A stretch of DNA of 64,000 bases. Origin: Acetobacter okinawensis (GTDB taxonomy: Bacteria; Pseudomonadota; Alphaproteobacteria; Acetobacterales; Acetobacteraceae). A model generated the notes under the pieces. That model made no database searches, had not been told where the DNA came from, and was given only the letters and a program-made list of their open reading frames with translations. The position numbers and the translations under genes are program-made. The DNA lies in NCBI RefSeq assembly GCF_002153655.1, contig NZ_JOPJ01000002.1:109980-173979 (forward strand), in the 5' to 3' direction. This document shows positions 19,681 to 28,741 of this stretch, piece after piece; the first letter of the stretch is position 1, and the number at the start of each line of letters is the position of its first letter.

Positions 19681-20310
19681 TTAATACGCCCCGTCACTAT
19701 CGGGCTGGAACGGGTTGGCGTTATCAGGCGCTGCGGGTCGGGGTGGAGCAGATGGCGCCACAAGACCCGGCGGTGTGGGGGAGGCAGCCCCGACACCTGC
19801 ACCATCCTGCACAGAGGCAGATTCCGGCAGGGGGGGAGGTGCTACCGGCTTGGCCAATGGTGGCAGGAAAGGCGCCATATCGTCACCTTCGCAGCGCACC
19901 ATGCGCACATCATAGACGGAGCTTTCCAGCACCCCGAGCCCGGGTTCGGCGGCCAGCATCCAGCCTTTAAAGGCCGCCCCTCCGGGGTGTGTATCCTGTA
20001 TTTCCAGCCAAGCTGCTGCGTCAGGCGCACGGGTTGGCGGGCGCTGGAGGCAGCGACGGGCCAGAATATCCAGATTTTTGTAGTGTTTTGCCTCCCCACC
20101 GACTGGCACGGACAGCACTTCCACATGGGCATCCAGCCGGTCGAGCACACGCACAACCGCAGTACCCTTACCCTGCCATGTGCCAGCAGGGTAAACAGCC
20201 GGGGGTGCAAGAGGCGTACCCGCAGCCCAGACCGACGCCACACAGCCAAGGGAGGACACAAGCCCCGCACCAAGCAGGCGGCACCTGCGCCGCCAGACCT
20301 GCACCGTCAT
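19681..20310 (-). CDS. DUF2155 family protein (putative exported)
   Basis: This 209-residue protein has a signal peptide-like start (residues about 1-30, ending VWAAG). A central domain resembles DUF2155, with VVRVLDRLDAHVEVLSVPVGGEA, then AFKGWMLAAEPGLGVLESSVYDV and a terminal Cys of RC. A Pro/Ala-rich low-complexity tail follows. The domain is found across alphaproteobacteria, usually as an exported protein of unknown function. Its start overlaps the stop of the 71-codon gene upstream by 4 bases (20307-20310), so the pair is translationally coupled. Confidence 0.75.
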   Translation of the reverse strand: MTVQVWRRRCRLLGAGLVSSLGCVASVWAAGTPLAPPAVYPAGTWQGKGTAVVRVLDRLDAHVEVLSVPVGGEAKHYKNLDILARRCLQRPPTRAPDAAAWLEIQDTHPGGAAFKGWMLAAEPGLGVLESSVYDVRMVRCEGDDMAPFLPPLAKPVAPPPLPESASVQDGAGVGAASPTPPGLVAPSAPPRPAAPDNANPFQPDSDGAY

Positions 20311-20522
20311 GCCCGGCCCACCTTGGGGGACGCAAGGGAGGACACCAGTTCCGCCAGACGTTCACGCATGACCTGCTCACTCACCCCCATCAACACTGCA
20401 TCCTCAAACGCATCGGCCAGAACCTGCTGCACTTCCTGCCAGTTTTCTTCCAGCATCCGCAGTTTTTCCTGGCACGTCACGGGTTGCCCGTCCTCTTGCG
20501 GCCATATGCGCAACGCCGTCAT
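20307..20522 (-). CDS. Short helical protein upstream of DUF2155
   Basis: This 71-residue, mostly helical protein (EKLRMLEENWQEVQQVLADA) has no recognisable domain. The open frame fits between mlaD and the DUF2155 gene and overlaps the latter start by 4 bases. The N-terminal ALRIWPQEDGQPVTCQEKL looks folded rather than repeat-derived. It may be a small cytoplasmic protein conserved with the DUF2155 gene. Function unknown. Confidence 0.65.
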   Translation of the reverse strand: MTALRIWPQEDGQPVTCQEKLRMLEENWQEVQQVLADAFEDAVLMGVSEQVMRERLAELVSSLASPKVGRA

Positions 20523-20574
20523 TGTGTCCGCCTTATCATCACTCTGTTTATGCTAAACCGGTTTTATGTTCGTT

Positions 20575-21111
20575 TCAGGGCGCGGGCGCGCCACTGGCTC
20601 CACCCTGCGCCCCTGCCGCATCCTTGTTGGCGCGGGTCAGCGTATCGGTCACGGAGAAAATGAACTTGCTCAAAAGCTGTTCCAGACTGATCGAGCCTTG
20701 AGTCTGGCTGATCGTCGCACCTGCGGACAGGGTTTTGTCATCCCCTCCGGGGGAGAGTGCAATGTATTTGCCGCCCAGCAGACTGTCGCTGGTAATAATG
20801 GCCGCCGTATCCGCCGAAAGGTGGATGTCCGGGCGCACGGTAAAGACCACATGGGCCCTGAACGTCTGCGGGTTAACGCTCTCGCTCTGCACGGTGCCAA
20901 TGGTCACGCCTGCCAGCCGCACATCCGAGCCGACACTCAAGCCGTCAACATGCGCAAAATCTGCGCTGAGCTGATACCCGACCGTATCCGTCTTGCGGCC
21001 CTCACCGACCACTGCTGCGGCCAGCATACCTGCCAGCCCCACCAGCACGGCTGTGCCGGTCAGAAGCTCCGCCAGACTGCGCCGTGATTTTTCCGCCATT
21101 GCCGATGCCAT
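20575..21111 (-). CDS. mlaD: MlaD-like MCE-domain protein
   Basis: MlaD is the MCE-domain component of the Mla complex, which moves phospholipid across the periplasm to keep the outer-membrane leaflet asymmetric. The 178-residue protein has an N-terminal membrane helix (LAELLTGTAVLVGLAGMLAAAV, about residues 14-35). An MCE core follows, with DGLSVGSDVRLAGVTIGTVQ, VVFTVRPDIHLSADTAAIIT and SLLGGKYIALSPGG. The C-terminal region is short, as in MlaD. The partners mlaA and mlaC are about 14 kb away (34.3-35.8 kb), and no mlaE/mlaF appears in the window. Confidence 0.88.
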   Translation of the reverse strand: MASAMAEKSRRSLAELLTGTAVLVGLAGMLAAAVVGEGRKTDTVGYQLSADFAHVDGLSVGSDVRLAGVTIGTVQSESVNPQTFRAHVVFTVRPDIHLSADTAAIITSDSLLGGKYIALSPGGDDKTLSAGATISQTQGSISLEQLLSKFIFSVTDTLTRANKDAAGAQGGASGAPAP

Positions 21112-21168
21112 GAACTTACGTACACTCCCTGATAAGACAGACCACTCTAACAGGGAATGCGCAGCAAA

Positions 21169-21549
21169 TCACGCCTCGGACGTACCCTCGGGCGTCCATG
21201 CCTCATAATCACCGGTTGCGGGCGGGTGCTGGCCGGTTGCGTACAGGCTTCCCTGCGGGTGGTAAGCTTGGGCTGTGCCGGTCATGTTTGGCTGGTGGGG
21301 CAACTGCCATGGCTTACGCTCGGCCTGCGCAATGGGGGCATCCAGCGTATGGTGCAGCCAGCCCCACCACTCAGCGGGCACGGCGGAGGCATCCTCCCCC
21401 TTATGGTAGATCACCCAACGCTCGGGGCGCTCCATGCCGCCACCCTTGCGGGCCGGGCCGGTTGATTCATAATAACTGCGGCCATCGGCATCCTTGCCAA
21501 TCAACCGCCCCTTCCGGCGCGTATGCAGCCATGTTCCGAAATTTGCCAT
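21169..21549 (-). CDS. NDUFA12-family complex I accessory protein
   Basis: This 126-residue protein matches the NADH:ubiquinone oxidoreductase 17.2 kDa subunit family (NDUFA12/B17.2). It reads GTWLHTRRKGRLIGKDADGR at the N-terminus, then RRWVIY-type KGEDASAVPAEWWGWLHHT, and LPHQPNMTGTAQAYHPQGS near the end. In alphaproteobacteria this is an accessory subunit or assembly factor of respiratory complex I. I used the internal ATG at 21549. The 86-codon N-terminal extension to 21807 is unrelated and overlaps the divergent gene. Confidence 0.92.
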   Translation of the reverse strand: MANFGTWLHTRRKGRLIGKDADGRSYYESTGPARKGGGMERPERWVIYHKGEDASAVPAEWWGWLHHTLDAPIAQAERKPWQLPHQPNMTGTAQAYHPQGSLYATGQHPPATGDYEAWTPEGTSEA

Positions 21550-21734
21550 GGCTGGATGATAGGACTCCGCACAGCCCGTGGTCCATGTTTTATCGCAAAT
21601 CGCCCGATCAACCGCGCGCGAGCAGGGCGCGACAAAAGTTATCCCCCATATCCTCATTTTGCAGGGTGATAACGGCGTCCGCGACGTGTTTTGTCGGGTT
21701 CCGCTGCCTGTGCGCACGGCGGTAACATGCCTGC

Positions 21735-23273
21735 ATGACAACAGCCAGACGCCATTGGAACGGTGTGCTGATGAGCACACTGGAGGCCGCAGCAGACCCG
21801 GACGCACCCCTTCGCTCCGTGACCCTGCCCGCAGAGTGGGATGTGGACGCCGCGTCCGCGCTCGCCCAGCTTGTGCCGGGGGACGACCCGATCGACCTGC
21901 CCGCCCTTGCCTCGCGCTGGATCAGCGCACTGGCACCGGACGAGGCCTCCGCGCGCTCGTTGGTCTGGCTGCTGCTCACACGGCAGGCCGCCCCGGTGGA
22001 AGCCGTGTGGCATTGCGCGTTCGACCGGCCCGCAGGCTTTGTGGTCAATCTGGCGAGCTTTGTCTCCCCCGGAGAGGGCTTTGCCGCCCGCACCTTTGTT
22101 GCGGCTCTCAAGCTCATCTGTGCGGTCCTGCGTCAGGCAGCGCTCAATATGGCGGACCAGCGCAATGGGGATTTGCCCCTGCCCGACCTGTTCGCACCCA
22201 GCCCCTCCGCCGGAACGGACACGCCCCCCATGCAGGCCATAACAGCAGGAGACATCCTGCTGACCAACATGGATGCCTGCCTGGCCGGAGTCGGTCTGGA
22301 TTATGACAGCGAGGATGGCCGGGCCGCCGCCTGCGCCATTACGGCACTGGCCACACTGACCGCCCATGCCGGACGTGGCCCGGAGTCCCTGCCCCTTCCC
22401 CCCGTGCGCACCGTGCTCCCCGGTCTGGGCGAGACCCTGCGCGCAGTCTGGAACGAAGCTGCAGTGGAAACCCTTGCCCCCGTAGCCCCGATCGAGACCG
22501 GGTTCTCCACCCCCAACCCCATAGATGGCCTGCTTGGAGTGGAATCCTGTGGGCTCGCCCCTGTTTTTTCCATGCTCCGCCCCGATGGACGGCTGGCCAA
22601 CAGCACCCGGCAACGGCTGGATATCCGCGGTTTTACGGTAGAAACCGCTCTGGCCGCAGCCCTTGCGGGCGAGACTGTGCTCCCCCAGCCCGGCCCCAAG
22701 GCACATCTGGCCATGTATCGCGCGCTCACCGGCTTTGCCGACCGCATGCCCGCACGGCCAGAAACCCTGCCCACGCCTGTGCGGCTGAGGCTGGAGCGTG
22801 GGATGCGGCGGATTCTGCCCGCACGGCATGGCGGTTTTACACAAAAAACCACCATTGGCGGGCACCGCCTGTTCATGCGCACCGGAGAATACGAGGACGG
22901 CACACTAGGGGAGCTCACACTTACCCCCACGCGTGAGAGCCCGATGGTGCGCGGACTGATGGAAAGCTTTGGGGACGCAGTCAGCATCGGCCTGCAATAT
23001 GGCGCACCGCTGGAAGCCTATGTGGAAAACTTTGCCTATTCCTGCTTTGGCCCGGCTGGCACCGTGGAGGGAGACCCGGTTGCCTCCTATGCCACTTCCA
23101 TGCTGGACTACGCCTTCAGGGCCCTGTCCGACACCTATCTGGACAGACGCCTGCCCGACGGCCCCCATCAGGACAGCGCGTCCGAGCCGGACCCGCTGCT
23201 GCCACTGGACCTGCCCGAGGGAGACGATACGCAGCCTACCCGCCCACGGCGCAACCTGCGGCTGGTTTGCTAG
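21735..23273 (+). CDS. Shortened class II ribonucleotide reductase (NrdJ) homologue, probably non-catalytic
   Basis: This 512-residue protein resembles only the C-terminal part of adenosylcobalamin-dependent ribonucleotide reductase. Residues about 104-140 (VNLASF, then an AAxxA helix) match the NLASLN region of NrdJ. Residues 188-212 (LDYDSEDGRAAACAITALAT) match the DSDEGR-AxxAITALMTG helix. Residues 265-285 match the GIEPDFALVKFK region but read GLAPVFSMLRPDG. Residues 374-470 match the TSCPD-like tail very well (IGGHRLFMRTGEYEDGTLGE; SIGLQYGAPLEAYVENFAY; SMLDYAFRALSDTYLDR). The N-terminal catalytic barrel and the C-terminal CxxC tail are missing. Regulatory or structural use is inference. 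RidA and COG3146 genes follow directly. Confidence 0.8.
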   Translation: MTTARRHWNGVLMSTLEAAADPDAPLRSVTLPAEWDVDAASALAQLVPGDDPIDLPALASRWISALAPDEASARSLVWLLLTRQAAPVEAVWHCAFDRPAGFVVNLASFVSPGEGFAARTFVAALKLICAVLRQAALNMADQRNGDLPLPDLFAPSPSAGTDTPPMQAITAGDILLTNMDACLAGVGLDYDSEDGRAAACAITALATLTAHAGRGPESLPLPPVRTVLPGLGETLRAVWNEAAVETLAPVAPIETGFSTPNPIDGLLGVESCGLAPVFSMLRPDGRLANSTRQRLDIRGFTVETALAAALAGETVLPQPGPKAHLAMYRALTGFADRMPARPETLPTPVRLRLERGMRRILPARHGGFTQKTTIGGHRLFMRTGEYEDGTLGELTLTPTRESPMVRGLMESFGDAVSIGLQYGAPLEAYVENFAYSCFGPAGTVEGDPVASYATSMLDYAFRALSDTYLDRRLPDGPHQDSASEPDPLLPLDLPEGDDTQPTRPRRNLRLVC

Positions 23274-23309
23274 GCCCGGTTTTTTTGACAAGGAACGGAA
23301 CACAACGCG

Positions 23310-23771
23310 ATGAGCACTCCCCAATCCCGTCTGGCCGAACTGGGTATTGACCTGCCCACACCCGCAGCCCCCGTGGCAAACTATGTCGCCTGTGTGCAAA
23401 CTGGTTCGCTGCTGGTCGTGTCCGGCCAGTTGCCGCTGCACAATGGCAAGCTGTTCGCGACCGGCAAGCTGGGTGGCACAGTGGATGTGGACACAGCCGT
23501 AGAAGCCGCGCGTTACAGCATGATCAACGTGATCGCACAGGTTCAGGCTGCGGTGGGCGACCTTGCCCGGGTTAAGCGCGTGGTGCGTCTGGGTGGCTTT
23601 ATTGCCTGCACACCCGACTTTACGGCCCATGCCTCGGTCATGAACGGGGCATCCGATCTGGCGGTTGCCGTCTTTGGGGATGCAGGGCGCCATGCCCGCT
23701 CGACCGTTGGTGTACCCTCCCTGCCGCTGGACGCGCCGGTGGAAGTGGAAGGTCTGTTTGAAATCGCCTGA
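23310..23771 (+). CDS. RidA family protein
   Basis: RidA proteins hydrolyse reactive enamine/imine intermediates made by PLP enzymes and protect metabolism. The 153-residue protein has the YjgF fold pattern of the Atu1372-like subgroup: CVQTGSLLVVSGQLPL, EAARYSMINVIAQVQAAVGD, RVVRLGGFIACTPDFT and the terminal RSTVGVPSLPLDAPVEVEG. The Arg-Ser-Thr motif with conserved Arg for carboxylate binding is present. It is 36 bases downstream of the NrdJ-like gene and 18 bases before the COG3146 gene. Confidence 0.93.
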   Translation: MSTPQSRLAELGIDLPTPAAPVANYVACVQTGSLLVVSGQLPLHNGKLFATGKLGGTVDVDTAVEAARYSMINVIAQVQAAVGDLARVKRVVRLGGFIACTPDFTAHASVMNGASDLAVAVFGDAGRHARSTVGVPSLPLDAPVEVEGLFEIA

Positions 23772-23789
23772 CCGCGTGGACAAAACCTG

Positions 23790-24950
23790 ATGGCTGACTG
23801 GTCCGTTGCCCTGCATGACCGCATTCACAACATTCCAGCAAAGGATTGGGCGCAATGTGCAGGGCCGGACAACCCATTTGTCAGCCATGATTTTCTAAGC
23901 GCACTGGAAGACAGTGGCTCCACCGGGCGCACAAGCGGGTGGATCCCCCGCCATGTCAGCCTGCATAGCCCAGACGGGCAACTGGCCGCAGTCTGCCCTG
24001 CTTACCTCAAAAGCCATTCATGGGGTGAGTATGTGTTCGATCAGGGCTGGGCCCGCGCGTTTGAGGCGGCGGGGGGGCGCTACTACCCCAAGCTCCAGAT
24101 TGCCGTACCCTTTACCCCAGCCCCCGGCCCAAGGCTGCTGTGCCACCCCAACGCCCCACCCGAGACAGCCGCTGTCATGGCCGATGCGCTCCGCCAGATC
24201 TGTGCGGATACCGGCCTGTCCTCCGCCCATATCACCTTCTGCACCGAGGCAGAAAGTACGGTGCTGCACCAGCAGGGCTGGCTACCCCGCCTTGGTCTGC
24301 AATACCACTGGCACAACAGAGGTTACGCAACATTCGACGATTTTTTGTCCACGCTGTCTGCACGTAAACGCAAAAGCATCAAGCGGGAACGGCGGGACGC
24401 CAATGCCGCGGGCCTGACATTTGAAATCCTGCAAGGGTCTGACATAACACCGGCGGACTGGCAGGCCTTTTACGCATTTTACCGCAATACGATCGACCGC
24501 AAATGGGGCAGCGCTTACCTGAGCGCCGAGTTTTTCCCCCTTATGGCGCAGCGTCTGGGGGAGCGGGTGGTGCTTATGATCGCCCGCAACGGACAAACAC
24601 CCGTTGCCGCAGCACTCAACCTTATGGGCACTAACACCCTTTACGGCCGTAACTGGGGCTGTGTGGGCAACTGGCCTTTTCTACATTTTGAGCTCTGCTA
24701 TTACCGCGCCATAGATTTTGCCATAGCCCACGGCCTGCAACGTGTGGAGGCAGGCGCTCAGGGCGAACACAAAATCCAGCGTGGCTACCAGCCCACCCTC
24801 ACCCACTCCGCCCACTGGCTGCAAAACCCGGCCCTACGTGAAGCCGTTGAAAGTTTTTTGCACGCGGAACGCCCCGCCATACTGGCCGAAGCCCAGAGCC
24901 TGAGCGCACTGACCCCCTACAGGCAGGACAGCGCCCCCGATGCGCTGTAA
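23790..24950 (+). CDS. COG3146 (DUF482) GNAT-fold acyltransferase-like protein
   Basis: This 386-residue protein belongs to the COG3146/DUF482 group, a tandem GNAT fold related to peptidoglycan bridge (FemAB-like) transferases. Its signatures are HDFLSALEDSG, YVFDQGWARAFEAAGGRYYPKLQIAVPFTPAPGPRLL, RKRKSIKRERRDANAAGL and HFELCYYRAIDFAIAHGLQRVEAGAQGEHKIQRGY. A cytoplasmic location is likely because no signal or membrane helix is seen. The acceptor is unknown. It follows ridA by 18 bases. Confidence 0.88.
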   Translation: MADWSVALHDRIHNIPAKDWAQCAGPDNPFVSHDFLSALEDSGSTGRTSGWIPRHVSLHSPDGQLAAVCPAYLKSHSWGEYVFDQGWARAFEAAGGRYYPKLQIAVPFTPAPGPRLLCHPNAPPETAAVMADALRQICADTGLSSAHITFCTEAESTVLHQQGWLPRLGLQYHWHNRGYATFDDFLSTLSARKRKSIKRERRDANAAGLTFEILQGSDITPADWQAFYAFYRNTIDRKWGSAYLSAEFFPLMAQRLGERVVLMIARNGQTPVAAALNLMGTNTLYGRNWGCVGNWPFLHFELCYYRAIDFAIAHGLQRVEAGAQGEHKIQRGYQPTLTHSAHWLQNPALREAVESFLHAERPAILAEAQSLSALTPYRQDSAPDAL

Positions 24951-25085
24951 CCCCGCACATCAGCCCCACACGCCAACGTCACAAACCGGAACGTCTGGGG
25001 CCAGAGATTGTCGACACGCGTTTTTTTGCGTATGCCCGCGTGATCTTTTCCCACCTGTTTACGCGACCGGACCGGCACAGAACTG

Positions 25086-25994
25086 ATGAGCACATCCTCC
25101 TCCCTCCCCTCCGAGCATCAGGCAACCCTGATCGATGGCAAGGCCTTTGCCGCAACATTGCGCCAGCAGATCCGTGAGGATGTTCTGGCCTTCCACGACC
25201 AGCATGGCGTAACCCCCGGACTGGCCGTCATTCTGGTGGGCAACGACCCGGCAAGCGAGGTGTACGTCAAAAACAAGGCTATTCAGACACACCATGCAGG
25301 CATGCGCTCCTTCATGCACATGCTCCCCGAGACCACGTCAGAGACCGAGTTGCTGACCCTGATCGGGCGGCTGAACAATGACCCGGAAATTCATGGTATT
25401 CTGGTGCAGCTCCCCCTCCCCAAAGGGCTGGATGCACGCCGTATTACCAACGCCATTGCCCCTGACAAGGATGTGGATGGTCTGGGCGAGGTCAACGCAG
25501 GCCGCCTTGCGGTTGAATTGCCCGGTATTGTGCCCTGCACCCCGCTTGGGTGCCTGCTGCTGCTACGCGACCAGCTTGGGGATATGAAGGGCAAGCACGC
25601 CGTGGTTATTGGTGCTTCCAACCTTGTGGGCAAACCCATGGCGCTGCTGCTGCTGGGCGAAGGCTGCACGGTCAGCATTGCCCATATTCACACGCGCGAC
25701 ACCGCAGCCCTTGCCCGCGAGGCCGATATTCTGGTTGTAGCCACCGGCTGCCGCGAGCTGGTCCGGGGAAGCTGGATCAAACCCGGCGCTACGGTCATTG
25801 ATGTGGGCATTACCCGCACCCAGACAGCAAACGGCAAAACCCGCCTTGTCGGCGACGTGGCGTTTGACGAGGCTGTTCAGGTTGCCGGGCGCATTACCCC
25901 CGTACCGGGCGGTGTTGGCCCCATGACCATTGCCTGCCTGCTCAAGAACACACTCACAGCCGCGCAGATGCAGATCAGGGGGCAAGCCGAATGA
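25086..25994 (+). CDS. folD: Methylenetetrahydrofolate dehydrogenase/methenyl-THF cyclohydrolase
   Basis: FolD interconverts 5,10-methylene-, methenyl- and formyl-THF, supplying one-carbon units to purines and formylmethionine. The 302-residue bifunctional enzyme has the catalytic Lys in the YVKNKAIQ segment, the substrate signature [10 protein letters not shown], the nucleotide-binding [15 protein letters not shown] and the [13 protein letters not shown]-terminal motif. It starts with ATG at 25086 after a GC-rich intergenic stretch of 135 bases and overlaps the next gene by 4 bases (ATGA at 25991). Confidence 0.96.
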   Translation: MSTSSSLPSEHQATLIDGKAFAATLRQQIREDVLAFHDQHGVTPGLAVILVGNDPASEVYVKNKAIQTHHAGMRSFMHMLPETTSETELLTLIGRLNNDPEIHGILVQLPLPKGLDARRITNAIAPDKDVDGLGEVNAGRLAVELPGIVPCTPLGCLLLLRDQLGDMKGKHAVVIGASNLVGKPMALLLLGEGCTVSIAHIHTRDTAALAREADILVVATGCRELVRGSWIKPGATVIDVGITRTQTANGKTRLVGDVAFDEAVQVAGRITPVPGGVGPMTIACLLKNTLTAAQMQIRGQAE

Positions 25995-26740
25995 GCCTGA
26001 ACCGCCTGTGCGTTGAACTGATCCCCCGCTCGGCCGAATCTTTGGCACAGGATGTGGAAACGGTTAAAACCGTTTTCCCCGTGGCAGATACGCTCAACAT
26101 CCCCGACCTGATGCGCTTTCCCCTACGGAGCTGGGATGCAGCGGCCCTGCTGCGCCCGACCTTCCCCCACGTTATACCGCACATCCGCGCCATAGACATT
26201 GCACCCGACGCCCCCCTGCCCGGCGCCGCGCAGGAAGGGCTGGAGGAAATTCTGGTCGTGCATGGAGACCCCCCAGCCGACCTGTCCATGCGCACATACC
26301 CCAACAGCACGGAAAGCATTATCCGCCGCTACCGCAGGGAAGCGCCACACCTTAAAATCTACGCAGCATTCGACCCCTACCGCCGCGCACCGTGGAAAGA
26401 GCTGGAAGATATCGCCCGCAAAAAAGAAGCGGGAGCCAGCGGTTTTTTCACCCAGCCTGTATTTGACTACAAGCTGTTTGACCTGTGCCGCGAGTGGTTG
26501 CAGGGCGAAGATGTATTCTGGGGTCTTTCTCCCGTTATTGGTCCGCGCTCCCGCTCTTACTGGGAGACCACAAACCACATTGTCTTCCCCAAGGATTTTT
26601 CCACAACGCTTGAATCAAACATTGCCTTTGCACAAAGGGTTCTGCGCGAACTGGCACGCGATCAGGCTAGCGCCTATCTGATGCCTGTACGCATCAAGCT
26701 GGAACAATACCTGCCCGCCCTGCTTGAAGCGGCGTCCTGA
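25991..26740 (+). CDS. Methylenetetrahydrofolate reductase-like protein (MetF-type)
   Basis: The 249-residue protein has a MetF-like TIM-barrel layout. It has an N-terminal acidic [10 protein letters not shown] segment, an [11 protein letters not shown] segment and [20 protein letters not shown], where the flavin and folate-contacting Thr-Gln-Pro is seen. MetF reduces methylene-THF to 5-methyl-THF for methionine synthesis. At 249 residues it is shorter than the usual 280-300, so it may be a divergent or methyltransferase-linked form. ATGA overlap with folD indicates translational coupling and a common one-carbon role. Confidence 0.75.
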   Translation: MSLNRLCVELIPRSAESLAQDVETVKTVFPVADTLNIPDLMRFPLRSWDAAALLRPTFPHVIPHIRAIDIAPDAPLPGAAQEGLEEILVVHGDPPADLSMRTYPNSTESIIRRYRREAPHLKIYAAFDPYRRAPWKELEDIARKKEAGASGFFTQPVFDYKLFDLCREWLQGEDVFWGLSPVIGPRSRSYWETTNHIVFPKDFSTTLESNIAFAQRVLRELARDQASAYLMPVRIKLEQYLPALLEAAS

Positions 26741-27251
26741 GCCTGCATCCTTTCATCTCCAGAGCGGAGGTGGGAGGGAAGGCTGGACTACTCTGAACAG
26801 GTGAAAAACTTGCTTCTCTACAGGTGTTTTTAATAGCGGGTGCGAATACTATCATCTTGGAACATCCCGATGACCAGTATGCCACCCGCTAGCCCCGAGC
26901 ACCGGCACCTTTGCCAGACAGACGCGACTGCACAAACGTAAAGCAAGCAAAGAATAGAGTTATCTCATACCAACATATTCTGCCGTGTGCACACCATCAT
27001 CCTTAAACACTTGCAACAAGGAGCGGTGCCTCCGCATCCTTTATCATCACGGGTACAAAACCCGCTATATCTCCATCAGCCTGCAATGGAATATCGCTTG
27101 GCCCCAGATATTGCCAAGACTTCTGCAATAGCATCAGGGGCATCTGGCACACCAAACGCGCGCGCCAATACATTTGCCGTATCAAGGGGAGTAAGCCCCA
27201 CAGCGCCCTGACCGCTCAATACACGGCTCAGACAACAATGGGGCCATACCC
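26741..27251. other. Gene-poor intergenic region with a possible broken gene
   Basis: These 511 bases separate the MetF-like gene from the 70-codon minus-strand gene. No complete gene is evident. An inverted repeat (CTCC-AGAGC-GGAG, around 26758-26770) follows the MetF-like stop. On the minus strand, 27076-27250 has a coding-like frame without an early ATG (see separate entry). Elsewhere I see only weak AT-rich stretches, and no repeats or tRNA. Confidence 0.6.
27076..27219 (-). pseudogene. Possible gene remnant or unannotated small ORF
   Basis: The minus-strand frame ending at the TGA at 27076-27078 reads with natural-looking composition from at least 27219 (TTG). It gives LSGQGAVGLTPLDTANVLAR, then AFGVPDAPDAIAEVLAISG. 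It is open further upstream past the stop of the 70-codon gene, with no ATG. It could be a degraded C-terminus of a lost gene, or a TTG-started 47-codon ORF coupled to the upstream gene. No family was recognised. Confidence 0.3.
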
Positions 27252-27464
27252 TTACCAGTTCTTGCTGATCAGCCAGAACTCTTCGGACGTCAGGGTCACA
27301 CGCTCACCGGAATCGGCGGCGGCGTTCGCCAGTGCCTCAATCCGTTCGATCATGACAACCTTGCGCACATGGGTTTCTGATGTTTCGGCACTGGTTTTGA
27401 GAACACCAAGCGAAACACCGGAGGCCTTGGCCACGCGGGCCGCATCAAGCAGAGCATAGGACAT
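27252..27464 (-). CDS. Hypothetical 70-residue protein
   Basis: The ATG at 27464 is preceded by AAGGAG at a good distance, so this start is more credible than the longer frame to 27737, which overlaps the divergent queA. The protein is helical and acidic with blocks MSYALLDAARVAKASGVSL, MIERIEALANAAADSGERV and EEFWLISKNW. I recognise no family. It may be a small regulatory or structural protein found next to queuosine genes in related species, though this was not checked. Confidence 0.7.
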   Translation of the reverse strand: MSYALLDAARVAKASGVSLGVLKTSAETSETHVRKVVMIERIEALANAAADSGERVTLTSEEFWLISKNW

Positions 27465-27636
27465 GCCGGGTCGTCTCCTTATTATGGATGTAAACTCATG
27501 GACAAACAGGGAACTGTCTGGCCATTTCAAACCAAAACTGGCCCTGTCAGGCCATATACGCAAGCCCCGTGATGTGGAGGCTGCCTTCCCTTTCCCTCTG
27601 GCATTGCGCTCCCCTATTGCGTAAACCCGGCACACC

Positions 27637-28698
27637 ATGAGCAACCGCACCGAAGATTTTGACTTCCACCTCCCCGAAGCCCTGATCGCGCAGGAACCCG
27701 CCCGCCCGCGCGAGGCCGCGCGCCTGCTGGACGCCACATCTCCGCATACGCTGGTAGACCGCCATGTGCGCGACCTGCCTCAGCTCCTGCGCAAGGGGGA
27801 CCTGCTGGTTGCCAACAATACGGCAGTCATCCGCGCCCAGCTCCATGCCCTGCGCGGCGAAGCCAGAATTGGCATTACCCTTGACCAGATCCGCCCCGAT
27901 GGCACATGGCACGTTCTGGTACGCAATGCCCGCCGCCTGAAAGTGGGAGACACGCTGACCTTCCCCCATTCTGACCAGACGGCTCAGGTCATGGCGCTGG
28001 AACCCGGCGGGGGAGCAAACCTGCGCTTTTCGTGCGAGGGAGATGCGTTTGACGCGTTCTTGCAGGCTGCGGGTGCTCTGGCCCTGCCCCCTTACATCCA
28101 CCGCCCCAACGGCCCCACGGCGCAGGACAGCAAAGACTACGCCACCATTTTTGAACGCTACAAAGGTGCCGTGGCCGCCCCCACCGCCGGGCTACATTTT
28201 ACGCCCGAACTACTGGCCGCAGTCGATGCAACAGGTGCCCAGCGCTGCACATTAACGCTGCATGTGGGGGCTGGCACATTCCTGCCCGTGCGTGCGGACG
28301 ATATTGCACACCACCACATGCACTCCGAGCACGGGGTTATCACCCCCCAGACCGCCGAGCGCATTAACGCCACACGGGCGGCAGGGGGGCGGATTATTGC
28401 CATAGGCACCACCACCCTGCGCCTTTTGGAAAGTGCCGCGGATGAGCATGGCATTGTGCACCCGTTTGAGGGGGAGACCGCGATCTTCATCCGCCCTGGC
28501 TACCGTTTCCGGGCAGTGGATGTGCTGATGACCAACTTCCACCTGCCACGCTCGACCCTGTTCATGCTGGTCTGCGCCTTTGCCGGACAGGAGCGCGCAA
28601 AAGCGGTTTACGCTCATGCGCTTAATACCGGGTACCGCTTTTATTCTTATGGTGATGCCTGCCTGCTCCAGTGTGCAAGCAGTCTTCATGACCGCTGA
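27637..28698 (+). CDS. queA: S-adenosylmethionine:tRNA ribosyltransferase-isomerase
   Basis: QueA transfers and isomerises the ribosyl moiety of SAM onto preQ1-tRNA to give epoxyqueuosine at wobble position 34. The 353-residue protein shows [16 protein letters not shown], the [14 protein letters not shown] core, [41 protein letters not shown], and [15 protein letters not shown]. It is the first gene of a queA-tgt-queG cluster, so one transcript supplies three queuosine steps. tgt begins 43 bases after its stop. Confidence 0.96.
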   Translation: MSNRTEDFDFHLPEALIAQEPARPREAARLLDATSPHTLVDRHVRDLPQLLRKGDLLVANNTAVIRAQLHALRGEARIGITLDQIRPDGTWHVLVRNARRLKVGDTLTFPHSDQTAQVMALEPGGGANLRFSCEGDAFDAFLQAAGALALPPYIHRPNGPTAQDSKDYATIFERYKGAVAAPTAGLHFTPELLAAVDATGAQRCTLTLHVGAGTFLPVRADDIAHHHMHSEHGVITPQTAERINATRAAGGRIIAIGTTTLRLLESAADEHGIVHPFEGETAIFIRPGYRFRAVDVLMTNFHLPRSTLFMLVCAFAGQERAKAVYAHALNTGYRFYSYGDACLLQCASSLHDR

Positions 28699-28741
28699 GC
28701 CTTCCTCCCCCAACCCGTCATTCTCCCACAAGGACCACTCC

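Noticed and set aside
21654..22865. Minus-strand ORF of 403 codons
   Set aside because: It is the shadow of the NrdJ-like gene, which shows strong homology on the plus strand.
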